A stretch of DNA of 12,611 nucleotides from Bryobacterales bacterium (GTDB lineage: Bacteria > Acidobacteriota > Terriglobia > Bryobacterales > Bryobacteraceae): assembly GCA_003142355.1 (NCBI GenBank), contig PLMF01000264.1:18764-31374 (forward strand), in the 5' to 3' direction. The position numbers and the translations under genes were made by a program. Below the pieces are notes generated by a model. The model saw only the letters and a list, made by a program, of their open reading frames with translations. It did no database searches and was not told the DNA's origin. Below, piece by piece: positions 1-6,008 of the stretch. How positions within the stretch are numbered: position 1 is the first letter of the stretch; the number at the start of each line of letters is the position of its first letter.

Positions 1-509
1 GGCCACCACAGGCTCGCGCCAGTGCCTTCGCAGGCGGTGTTAATCCAGGGATGACCGGAGGGGTCTTTCCGGAACGCGATTCCACCGAACCGGCCGGTCT
101 CGAGGGGATTCCCCGAGTAGTGGAAGTCGATGGTGTACACGCGGCCGGCGCGGAGGGTCTCCGGGAAGTCCACGAAGACGGCGCCGGAGTCGCGCTGGTA
201 GTGGAGCGCGGTGGAGCCGAGGAGGATCTTGTCGATGTGGAGCGCTTCGTGGAGGTCGAGCTGGATGCGCGTGCCGTCCTTGAGCATCTTGAAGCGGATG
301 GTGTTTTTGCCGCCGAGGAACTTCTTTTCCGGGTCGACGCGGACGTCGAGATGATAGAAGAGCAGATCGTTGTTGGCGCGATACGGGCCGTATTCGCCGC
401 GGAGGATGTCGGCGTGCGTGGGGGGCGGCGGCGGTGAAGGCTGAGCCGCGGCGCACGTCCAGCCAAGTAGAACACCCAATACCCACTTGCGGAAGGCCCG
501 TTCGCACAT
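1..509 (-). CDS. M1-family metallopeptidase (aminopeptidase N-like), N-terminal part only
   Basis: Partial gene that starts at the ATG at 509 and runs off the left edge, leaving 169 codons. Residues 1-22 look like a Sec signal peptide (basic start, hydrophobic core, Ala-rich cleavage site before QPSPPPPP), so the product is probably exported. Residues 37-64 (RGEYGPYRANNDLLFYHLDV, then RVDPEKKF) and the following beta-rich stretch resemble the N-terminal saddle domain of bacterial M1 peptidases; ACEGTGASLWWP at 159-170 fits the segment before the catalytic domain. The HExxH zinc motif would lie outside the window, so activity cannot be judged. An AAGG at 517-520 is a weak ribosome site. The start lies back-to-back with plus-strand sequence that leads into a toxin-antitoxin remnant. 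Family call is from sequence style, fairly confident; substrate unknown. Confidence 0.72.
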   Translation of the reverse strand, partial: MCERAFRKWVLGVLLGWTCAAAQPSPPPPPTHADILRGEYGPYRANNDLLFYHLDVRVDPEKKFLGGKNTIRFKMLKDGTRIQLDLHEALHIDKILLGSTALHYQRDSGAVFVDFPETLRAGRVYTIDFHYSGNPLETGRFGGIAFRKDPSGHPWINTACEGTGASLWW

Positions 510-581
510 GACGCTACCTTATCGCGTTTCCAACCGGGATTTCCACCTGTTTAGCGGCCGAAGGAGACAAGGAAGGGGTAC

Positions 582-648
582 GATTGAGGATCTGGAAGAG
601 ATCATCCGCAGCCGCCAGGAACCGCTGGACGCTTCGCGATGGGACTGA
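582..648 (+). pseudogene. Antitoxin (Phd/VapB-type) C-terminal remnant
   Basis: About 21 codons survive, reading IEDLEEIIRSRQEPLDASRWD then TGA (646-648). They resemble the acidic tail of Phd/YefM- or VapB-type antitoxins, which commonly ends in DDLEEI-like sequence just before the toxin start. The stop overlaps the next ATG (639), the tight coupling typical of antitoxin-toxin operons. The frame stays open back to an ATG at 508, but the 24 residues in between do not look like an antitoxin DNA-binding domain, so I treat 508-581 as unrelated sequence. Remnant status is inferred from the missing N-terminus and the broken toxin beside it. Confidence 0.5.
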
Positions 649-719
649 TCCTCGACTCCAGCGTGCTGATCACGGCCGAACGAAGAGGCGAGACGGTGAA
701 AAGGGGGCCCGCTTCCTAG
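639..719 (+). pseudogene. PIN-domain (VapC-type) toxin, N-terminal fragment
   Basis: The 26-codon frame begins MGLILDSSVLITAERRGETV, which matches the first strand and helix of VapC-type PIN ribonucleases, including the first catalytic aspartate (D6 in LDSSVLI). After codon 20 the similarity stops; five unrelated codons and a TAG at 717-719 follow. A complete VapC has about 130 residues, so the three remaining acidic residues and the fold are missing and no toxin can be made. The breakpoint near position 699 coincides with the 3' end of the convergent fmdB gene. Together with the antitoxin tail this is the scar of a toxin-antitoxin locus deleted at both ends. Confidence 0.66.
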
Positions 720-952
720 TTGAAATTCATGCCGCACATGCCGGGGTTGCCGCAGCGCCCGCCGTTCGGGCAGGCCGGCATCTCGGCCGATTTCGAGCCG
801 CCATTGGCATGCGCCGCGAAGGTCGAAAGCTCCTGCTTCAGGTGATTCCGCCCGCAGGAGGGGCACTCAATCTCCGGCGCATCGGGGCCCCGGCGCACCA
901 GCTTCTCGAACTTCGTCCCGCAATCTTCGCAACAGTATTCGTAAATTGGCAT
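716..952 (-). CDS. FmdB-family zinc-ribbon protein
   Basis: This 78-residue protein begins MPIYEYCCEDCGTKFE, the hallmark of the FmdB/CxxC zinc-ribbon family. Two knuckles, C8-x-x-C11 and C30-x-x-C33, should bind one zinc ion. After residue 50 comes a Gly/Cys-rich tail with C61, C67 and C73, which could bind a second metal or be disordered. FmdB was named as a putative regulator of formamidase/amidase genes, but most homologues have no tested function, so no specific role is claimed. The start at 952 is 6 nt beyond a dacB-like stop codon (959-961). Because dacB itself is 1963 bp away behind a repeated copy of the same junction, the gene was probably once the last cistron of a dacB operon. Confidence 0.85.
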   Translation of the reverse strand: MPIYEYCCEDCGTKFEKLVRRGPDAPEIECPSCGRNHLKQELSTFAAHANGGSKSAEMPACPNGGRCGNPGMCGMNFN

Positions 953-1014
953 AGCTCTCTATTCCATTATAAGCGTACAGATCCGGTCCATCACGCCGCG
1001 CGCCTCGGCCGCGC
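948..1014. repeat. Direct repeat, copy 1: dacB 3' end plus fmdB start
   Basis: These 67 bp match 2911-2977 with 61 identities and no gaps. Read on the minus strand they hold 18 dacB-like codons (ending GVMDRICTLIME), a TAG stop, an 8-nt spacer and the first bases of fmdB. The mismatches are at 953, 957, 962, 967, 968 and 1002. To the right of 1014 the similarity to dacB ends. This copy marks the far end of a 1963-bp segment that seems to have been inserted between dacB and fmdB. Confidence 0.85.
966..994 (-). promoter_or_regulatory. Candidate sigma-70 promoter of the fmdB-like gene
   Basis: On the minus strand a perfect TATAAT lies at 971-966, with GTGATG (3 of 6 matches to TTGACA) at 994-989 after a 17-bp spacer. 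Transcription would start near 959, giving a 5' leader of only about 7 nt before the ATG at 952. The corresponding sequence at the real end of dacB (2934-2929) reads TATCGT, so this -10 box exists only in the copy next to fmdB. Seen directly; promoter activity is inferred. Confidence 0.45.
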
Positions 1015-1165
1015 CGGCGAGGCGCGCGTTATTCCGGCACTCGGCCGACACGCTCGCAGTGTGGTTGACCGGCCGAGGCGAGTGCGATAACATCAGTCCT
1101 TCGTAGCCGGGGCAGGACACGGCCCCAGCCAAAAACCCTCAAGAGATTCGAAAAAGGAGACACCG

Positions 1166-2128
1166 GTGAAATCCTCAAGGATGCCCGCGATTGCTGCGGC
1201 CATCTGGCTGGCGATCAGTGCGAGTTCTGTTCGAGCGTCCGATCCCTGTGACCGGGCCTGTCTGGAAAAACACTTCGACTCGTTCCTCGCCGCCTTGACC
1301 GCCCGCGACTTCCGGCCACTGCCGCTGGCTCGCGACGTCCGCTCGACGGAAAACGGTCAAGCGCTCCGGTTGGGGGAGGGGTTATGGAGAACCGCGAGCG
1401 CGCGGGGCAAATACAAACTGTACGTGACCGATGCGGACAGCGGACAGGTGGGCTTCATGGGGACGGTCATCGAAAACGGAACGCCCGTTCTGCTGGCGCT
1501 CCGGTTGAAAGTGGACGAGCAGTTGATCAGCGAAATCGAGATGATCGTGACGCGTCCGAACTATCGCCCAGGCGGCAGCGAAGCGGGAGCAGGCAAGCGG
1601 ATGGAAGAGGCGGGCCAACCACGGCCGCAGTTCTTGCAGACGGTCCCTGCCGCGGAGCGAATGTCCAGGGAAGACCTCACGCGCGTCGCCAATTCCTACT
1701 TTACAGGTCTTGCCAACGACACGGTCCACTACGCGGCGCCTTTCTGGGATAGCTGCGAGCGTTGGGAGAACGGGAATATCACGACCGGCCGTCCGCGCCG
1801 AACCGACGGCTTCGATGTCCTCGCTCTCGGCTGCCGGGCGCAGCAGGAGAGCGGATTCTTTGCGTTTGTCACCGGCATCCGCAATCGCCGGTTTCCGGTC
1901 GTCGACCGGGAGCGCGGGCTGGTTCTGTCGTGGGTATTCTTCGACCACACGGGAGCGGTGCGTGAACTTCACCTGAGTAATGGGCAGACCATTCCGTCTT
2001 CGGTGACGGCCCCCTTGACGTACCACATCGCGGAGCTGTTCCAGATCAGGATGGGTAAGATCGATCAGATCGAGGCCGTCTGCAATACGGTCCCTTACGG
2101 CATGAAGAGCGAGATTTGGGACAAGTAG
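1166..2128 (+). CDS. Secreted DUF8021-like protein with two NTF2-like halves
   Basis: This 320-residue protein has a clear signal peptide (cleavage likely after A24, in SVRA-SDPCDR). The GTG start is supported by AAGGAGA at 1154-1160, 5 nt upstream. Residues 25-130 carry a pattern I associate with the DUF8021 family: a C28-x3-C32 pair, DSFLAALTARD, TENGQALRLGEGLWRTAS, GQVGFMGTVIENG and ALRLKVDEQLISEIE. Residues 166-320 form a second, looser NTF2/SnoaL-like half (VANSYFTGLAND, RWENG, WVFFDHTGAVRELHL). Other cysteines are C197, C223 and C306. Related domains occur as extracytoplasmic proteins and in some enzymes, but the function is unknown and no catalytic residue can be named. It lies 96 nt upstream of a broken flavodoxin-domain gene inside the repeat-bounded insert, so both probably arrived together. 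Confidence 0.72.
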   Translation: MKSSRMPAIAAAIWLAISASSVRASDPCDRACLEKHFDSFLAALTARDFRPLPLARDVRSTENGQALRLGEGLWRTASARGKYKLYVTDADSGQVGFMGTVIENGTPVLLALRLKVDEQLISEIEMIVTRPNYRPGGSEAGAGKRMEEAGQPRPQFLQTVPAAERMSREDLTRVANSYFTGLANDTVHYAAPFWDSCERWENGNITTGRPRRTDGFDVLALGCRAQQESGFFAFVTGIRNRRFPVVDRERGLVLSWVFFDHTGAVRELHLSNGQTIPSSVTAPLTYHIAELFQIRMGKIDQIEAVCNTVPYGMKSEIWDK

Positions 2129-2224
2129 CGTTGGCGCGGGCAGCCGAGCAAGCGGGAAGTCGACAAAGCGACGTGGTATAGCAGCACAGTATTCGCATTC
2201 TAGCGGATGGTTATGGAGGTGTTG

Positions 2225-2839
2225 ATGGAAAGGCGAACGTTTCTGGCGGGCATGAGCGCGGCGTACCCGATGAGCGCGGCCGCGTCCTCTCAATTCACAG
2301 CGGTTCCCTCCAAGGAGAAATGGGCGGTTGTCTTCGGCACCTGGTGCGGGTCGGCGCGGGATGCCGGCATGTGGATTTCCGAAGGGATGGGCGGGATTGC
2401 CGCTGTGTTCGACGCCCGGCAGCGGCCGGATCTCAAAGCCTATGATCATCTGGTCATCGGGACAGCGATCCGCGCTGGAAAAGGACCCGAGGAATTGGAG
2501 AGCCTCATCCAGGCAAACATTGGCATGGTGAAGGCCAGAGTGAGAGCCTATTACGCTGTTTGCGGAAACGGCGGAGACCGGCCCTGGGTCGCGACACAAC
2601 AGCAGTAGATCGACAATTACCTGGCAAAGCTGTGCCAGACTCCAGCGCCTCAGAACCGCATATTCCCAGGACGCATCACCAAAGCCCTCCTTTCGGAATC
2701 GGAGGCAAAGATGCTGGAAGGCTTCTTCAAGCAGATGGACATCCCTTTTGAGGACTACGACCACCTTGCCCGGTGGGACTGCCTGCAGTTCGGCTGCGCG
2801 ATTCTGCGCTCCAGATCTGCACCAGCGAAGAAGCCATAA
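2225..2839 (+). pseudogene. Flavodoxin-domain protein with Tat-like signal, broken by an in-frame amber codon
   Basis: The best start is the ATG at 2225, with GGAGG at 2215-2219 five nt upstream; an ATG at 2207 adds six residues. The start MERRTFLAGMSAA resembles a twin-arginine signal. KWAVVFGTWCGSARDAG is the phosphate-binding-loop region of a flavodoxin fold, and YDHLVIGTAIRAG resembles the HemG/Flavodoxin_5 group. Reading stops at TAG 2606-2608 after 127 codons. The same frame then stays open for 76 more codons to TAA 2837-2839 and still looks like the family C-terminus (FPGRITKALLSESEAKMLEG, later YDHLARWDCLQFG). One C-to-T change in a CAG codon would explain the stop. The short product would lose the last third of the fold. 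Readthrough or a sequencing error are the alternatives. Confidence 0.75.
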
Positions 2840-2910
2840 GCCGGGGGAACCGGGGGAGTCTGAACGGCCGACGCCGGGGCGGCTCCTGTCGGCGCCACGC
2901 CGCGGTACTC

Positions 2911-2977
2911 GGCATGGCTATCTACTCCACGATAAGCGTACAGATCCGGTCCATCACGCCGCGCACCTCGGCCGCGC
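2911..2977. repeat. Direct repeat, copy 2: true dacB 3' end
   Basis: This copy contains the real end of dacB (GVMDRICTLIVE, stop at 2924-2922), then an 8-nt spacer and, on the minus strand, ATGCCG at 2915-2910, a relic of the fmdB start. After that the sequence no longer resembles fmdB. It matches 948-1014 at 61 of 67 positions with a constant offset of 1963 bp. A stem GCCGAC/GTCGGC (2867-2872 with 2888-2893) lies just outside and may help terminate transcripts. Confidence 0.85.
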
Positions 2978-4442
2978 GCCCGTTGTAATTGTTCACCAGG
3001 ATCGAAAAGGCCACCCAGCTTCCGTCGGGCCGCTCGACATAGCCCGAAAGCGCACTGACATGCGCCAGCGAGCCGGTCTTGGCGTGCACGCGTCCAGCCA
3101 CGGCGCTCTCAGGAAAACGCGCGCTGAGGGTTCCATCCTGGCCGCCCACCGGCAGCAGCGAGATCCAGTTCTCCCGCGCGGGAGAGGCATACATGTAGCG
3201 CAGCAGCTTGACCACGGTGGCGGGCGTGACCAGGTTGAGGCGCGCCAGCCCCGAACCGTCCGCCAGGTTGTACGCGTCGGGGTCGATGCCGGCCTCGGCG
3301 AGAAACACCTGGATCTCCTCGATGCCGGCTTCGAGGCTGCCCAGGTTGCGGCGGGTGCGACCCACCGCGCGCAGCGCCAGCTCGGCATGCAGGTTCTGGC
3401 TCACCTTGGCGGTGATGCGCAGGTCTTCGATCAACGGCGCCGAAACCCGCCGCGCCAGTTCGGCGCCCGAAACGGCGGCGGGCGCGGCCGCCTGGGCGAG
3501 GTCCGGTGTTTCGTTGGGAAAGGCGTGCAGCGCCGTAGCGCCGCCGCCGATCGAGACCCCGCGTTCTTCGAGCGCCTGGCGCAAGGCTTGGGCGGCATAC
3601 AGGGCCGGATCTTCGATGGCCAGCACCAGGTCCTCGCCGCGATCGCGCAGCGGAATCGATCCCCACAGCCGCACCTGCGGACCGCCCGGGTCGCGGCGGA
3701 AATGAAGGCTGCGCTGGCCGCTCGCCGCCACAGTGCGGATGCGGTTGTCCACCCGGTAATACTCGAGCGGCGGGTTCCAGGCCAGCGCGGCTGGGTCTCC
3801 CTCACGCGCGCCCGGGCGGACGGCGAGGGTCACCGCGTTGTCGTTGACGGTGAGGGCCGAGACAGGCGCTCCGTACTCGTATTGCGGGTCGTCGATGGAC
3901 CAGCCCTCTGCAAATGGCTGCCACAGGTACCAGGTATCGTCGCCGATAATGCCGCCATCGATGCGCTTCACGCCCCGCGCCGCCACCTGGTCCGCCAGGT
4001 CCTCGATGGCCGCCAGCGGATTGCCGGTCACCGGGCCCATGCGGTAGGGGATGGCGCGCGCCGACAGGTTGGGATCTCCGCCGCCCACCAGCCGCAGGGC
4101 GCCGCGGATGCGGCCCTCGGCGTCCGGCGGGCTGTCGGCGACGACGCGCGTCTGGAAGGTGAAGTCCGGCCCGAGTCGCGTGAGCGCCAGGGCCGTGGTG
4201 AACAGCTTGGTGTTCGAAGCCGGGACAAAGAAGCGGTCGGGGTTCAGCTCGTAGAGCGTCTTGCCGCTGCCGAGGTCCACAATCTGGATACCCCAGAACG
4301 CCGCCCGGGCCGCCGCCGACGCCGCCAGCAGCCGGTCGATGCTCTCGGGTAATCCAGCAGCAGCCAAGTGGCTGGCAATCGCCAGAGCGAACGCGCAGCG
4401 CACCACACCCCGGCCCCTGGCCCCTGGCCCCCGGCCCCTCAT
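2922..4442 (-). CDS. dacB: D-alanyl-D-alanine carboxypeptidase / endopeptidase (PBP4-type, family S13)
   Basis: A 506-residue class C penicillin-binding protein that trims or cleaves peptidoglycan stem peptides in the periplasm. All three catalytic motifs are present: SxxK as S76-N-T-K79 (PASNTKLFTT), SxN as S348-Q-N350 (KVSQNLHAEL) and KTG at 455-457 (HAKTGSLAHVS). The long insert between SxxK and SxN is typical of S13, as is ADGSGLARLNLV at 394-405. A signal peptide spans residues 1-30. The ATG at 4442 overlaps the stop of the upstream permease (ATGA), implying translational coupling. GTG codons at 4406 and 4403 are alternative starts that would leave out a G-rich 7-bp repeat and still keep the signal peptide. 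The last 19 codons and the stop are duplicated upstream of fmdB. Gene identity is secure; the exact start is not. Confidence 0.93.
   Translation of the reverse strand: MRGRGPGARGRGVVRCAFALAIASHLAAAGLPESIDRLLAASAAARAAFWGIQIVDLGSGKTLYELNPDRFFVPASNTKLFTTALALTRLGPDFTFQTRVVADSPPDAEGRIRGALRLVGGGDPNLSARAIPYRMGPVTGNPLAAIEDLADQVAARGVKRIDGGIIGDDTWYLWQPFAEGWSIDDPQYEYGAPVSALTVNDNAVTLAVRPGAREGDPAALAWNPPLEYYRVDNRIRTVAASGQRSLHFRRDPGGPQVRLWGSIPLRDRGEDLVLAIEDPALYAAQALRQALEERGVSIGGGATALHAFPNETPDLAQAAAPAAVSGAELARRVSAPLIEDLRITAKVSQNLHAELALRAVGRTRRNLGSLEAGIEEIQVFLAEAGIDPDAYNLADGSGLARLNLVTPATVVKLLRYMYASPARENWISLLPVGGQDGTLSARFPESAVAGRVHAKTGSLAHVSALSGYVERPDGSWVAFSILVNNYNGRAAEVRGVMDRICTLIVE
4412..4439. repeat. Four-copy 7-bp tandem repeat at the dacB start
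   Basis: On the plus strand the unit GGCCCCT occurs at 4412-4418, 4419-4425, 4426-4432 (as GGCCCCC) and 4433-4439. It sits between the ATG at 4442 and the GTG codons at 4406/4403 of dacB, encoding the RGRGPGARGRG stretch. Seven is not a multiple of three, so gain or loss of one unit would shift the frame of a product begun at 4442. Seen directly; variability is inference. Confidence 0.75.
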
Positions 4443-5647
4443 CTTCCCGTCACCTTCGATTCCAGCCAAATCAGGGAGACCAGGGCCATCACCATGCAAG
4501 TCCCGGCCAGGGGGATTCCGATCACTACGCCCACGCCCATTCCCGCCGCGGCATATCCGACGCTGGCCGGCGCCAGCAGGCCGCCTACCAGGGCCAGCGA
4601 GAAGATTCCGTTGAAGAAGCCGGGATGGTAGTAAGGAAACCGCCTGCCGATGGCTGCCGTCACCAGGGGATAGATGCTGGCGTAGCCGGCACCCAGGAAG
4701 AATGCGCCGGATACGGCGCCGAACGCGTTCTTGCTTTGAAACAGGACGAGGCAGCCGAACAACGCCGCCAGCGCGCTTCCCCACAAAAGACGGCGGTGCC
4801 GCACGTGCGGCAGGATGGCCACCGACGCCACGCGGCCGGTCAGGAGGAACAGCCAGTAGAGCGCCAGTATGATGAGGGCCGCTTCCGGGCTCAGGCCCAC
4901 CCGGCGGATGAGGAATAAGGGGAGCCAACCGGCGACGGACCATTCGTTGCCGAACTGAAAGAACAGCAGCGCTGCGAACATCACGGCGCCGGGGCTGCGG
5001 AAATCATTCAACGCCTGCCGCAGTGTGGGCTGAGCGCTTTCCGAACGGGCCGTATAAGAGCTTTTCGCGTAAATCGCGGCGAATATCGCGGGAACCACGG
5101 CCATAAATGCCAGCAGGCCCGGCACGTAGGAAGTGCCCGCCGCCAGCAAGGTAAAGGCCACCAGCAGGGTGGCCGTGAGACAGCCCAGACCGTACCAGGC
5201 ACCACCCATGGTGGCCGTGCCCGCGGCGTCGGATTGGAAACTGGGCGAGATGGCATGGAACAGGGCCATGTTCAGCAGGCCGGCGCCGATGCCGAGCACC
5301 AGCAGCCCGGCCATGCGCCACCCGGGCGAAGCCGGCGGCGACACCAGCGCCAGGTAGGCCAGAGCCACACAGGAAAGCGCGCAGGCAAACACCAGCAGGA
5401 AAGCGAGGCCGCGCCGCGCCATGATCCACCGGGCCAGAACCGCCGCCCAGACCACGCCCACGGCCACGCTGAGAAAGTAATTGCCCACCGCCGTGAAATC
5501 CGGCGGGTCCCGATGATATCCCCAGGCCGGCAGGATGGCTCCCAGCAGCGCCAGTAGAAACCCGGAAAGCAGAAAGCCCGCCAGGGCTTTCCCGCCCGCG
5601 CCTGCACTCATTGAGCGTGTTTCGGCGTTGGAGGGCGGGAAACTCAC
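4439..5647 (-). CDS. Major facilitator superfamily permease
   Basis: The 402-residue protein is almost entirely hydrophobic, with about 12 predicted membrane spans in two halves separated by a charged loop near residues 196-217 (AKSSYTARSESAQPTLRQAL). This is the size and layout of an MFS transporter. The sequence GYASIYPLVTAAIGRRFP in the second half recalls the FucP-like sugar permease group, but the substrate cannot be read from sequence. The GTG at 5647 gives the longest frame; the ATG at 5611 is an alternative, and neither has a clear ribosome site. A TACAAT at 5660-5655 lies close enough to 5647 to allow a leaderless message. The stop overlaps the dacB start by 4 nt, so the two are one transcription unit; transport of a cell-wall-derived compound is possible but unproven. 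Confidence 0.85.
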   Translation of the reverse strand: MSFPPSNAETRSMSAGAGGKALAGFLLSGFLLALLGAILPAWGYHRDPPDFTAVGNYFLSVAVGVVWAAVLARWIMARRGLAFLLVFACALSCVALAYLALVSPPASPGWRMAGLLVLGIGAGLLNMALFHAISPSFQSDAAGTATMGGAWYGLGCLTATLLVAFTLLAAGTSYVPGLLAFMAVVPAIFAAIYAKSSYTARSESAQPTLRQALNDFRSPGAVMFAALLFFQFGNEWSVAGWLPLFLIRRVGLSPEAALIILALYWLFLLTGRVASVAILPHVRHRRLLWGSALAALFGCLVLFQSKNAFGAVSGAFFLGAGYASIYPLVTAAIGRRFPYYHPGFFNGIFSLALVGGLLAPASVGYAAAGMGVGVVIGIPLAGTCMVMALVSLIWLESKVTGR

Positions 5648-5865
5648 AGGTCCGATTGTACCGTGGCAGGGTACTTCCCCGGAGGTCTACTGGCGGTTTT
5701 TCTGGAAATGCGTAGACCATTCCTCCCAAATTCGGTAGGGAGAGGTAGTGTTTCCCAACCGTATCAACAACTTGGGCCTGGCACCCGGCTTGCAAGCTAT
5801 GAACCGGATTCGCTTAGAGGCTTCTCAGCTTTGGTGCGTTGCCTCCACCTGGGCTTAAACCGCAG
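5648..5865. other. Divergent intergenic region with no recognised gene
   Basis: I find no convincing coding frame or known RNA family here. Visible items are a 10-bp palindrome GCTTGCAAGC (about 5788-5797), short pairings such as CCCAA/TTGGG in the 5755-5780 area and GAGGC/GCCTC in the 5815-5850 area, and a possible minus-strand -10 (TACAAT, 5660-5655) for the permease. The plus strand leads directly into the terminator at 5866, so a small plus-strand transcript is possible. Confidence 0.4.
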
Positions 5866-5905
5866 CCCCGCTCCGGTCTCATCCGCCGGCGCGGGGTGTT
5901 TTTTT
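5866..5905 (+). terminator. Intrinsic terminator upstream of the hydrolase gene
   Basis: The stem is CCCCGC (5866-5871) with GCGGGG (5891-5896), continued after one mismatch by CCGG (5873-5876) with CCGG (5886-5889) around a 9-nt loop. It is followed at once by TGTTTTTTT (5897-5905). It ends plus-strand transcription in the gap, just before the promoter of the hydrolase gene. Confidence 0.7.
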
Positions 5906-5909
5906 GGTC

Positions 5910-5918
5910 TGGTAGACT
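5910..5918 (+). promoter_or_regulatory. Extended -10 promoter of the hydrolase gene
   Basis: TGGTAGACT is a TGn-extended -10 with hexamer TAGACT at 5913-5918, followed by GAAT. No good -35 is seen. Transcription would begin near 5925 and give a leader of about 85 nt that holds the hairpin at 5934-5999. A nearly identical element lies upstream of rpmE. Confidence 0.45.
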
Positions 5919-5933
5919 GAATACTTGGCGATA

Positions 5934-5999
5934 ACCGCTCCCTAACGGTCGCGGCTCGGTACGAGGCCGCATTCTGAGCCGCAACCGCCAGGGAGCGGT
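5934..5999 (+). promoter_or_regulatory. Long 5'-UTR inverted repeat covering the ribosome site
   Basis: Arms of 24 nt (5934-5957 and 5976-5999) pair at 21 positions around an 18-nt loop. The 3' arm contains AGGGAG (5990-5995), the only purine-rich site before the ATG at 6009. The first arm (GCGGCTCG) can instead pair with CGAGGCCGC in the loop, so two exclusive folds exist. It resembles mobile REP-type hairpins and may also control translation. Confidence 0.6.
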
Positions 6000-6008
6000 G
6001 CCGACCTC

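Noticed and set aside
508..581. Extension of the antitoxin remnant to an ATG at 508
   Set aside because: The 24 added residues do not resemble an antitoxin, and the ATG is within the start codon of the divergent M1 peptidase gene.
1031..1090. Continuation of dacB-like coding upstream of repeat copy 1
   Set aside because: The frame stays open on the minus strand into the DUF8021-like gene, but beyond the repeat it shows no convincing similarity to DacB, so it is chance openness.
1382..2764. 460-codon minus-strand frame across the DUF8021-like and flavodoxin-like genes
   Set aside because: The sense strand has a signal peptide, strong ribosome sites and family motifs; the antisense product shows none.
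2748..4352. 534-codon plus-strand frame opposite dacB
   Set aside because: It is antisense to a gene with all three S13 motifs, is rich in Arg/His/Gln as GC-rich shadow frames are, and has no recognisable domain.
4443..4943. N-terminal extension of dacB to 4943
   Set aside because: It overlaps the permease gene in another frame and is Arg/Pro/Gly-rich; the ATGA-coupled start at 4442 precedes a normal signal peptide.
5760..5865. Riboswitch or housekeeping RNA (cobalamin, c-di-GMP, 6S, SRP) in the spacer before the hydrolase
   Set aside because: Short stems and a palindrome are present, but I could not match the conserved cores of any of these families on either strand.
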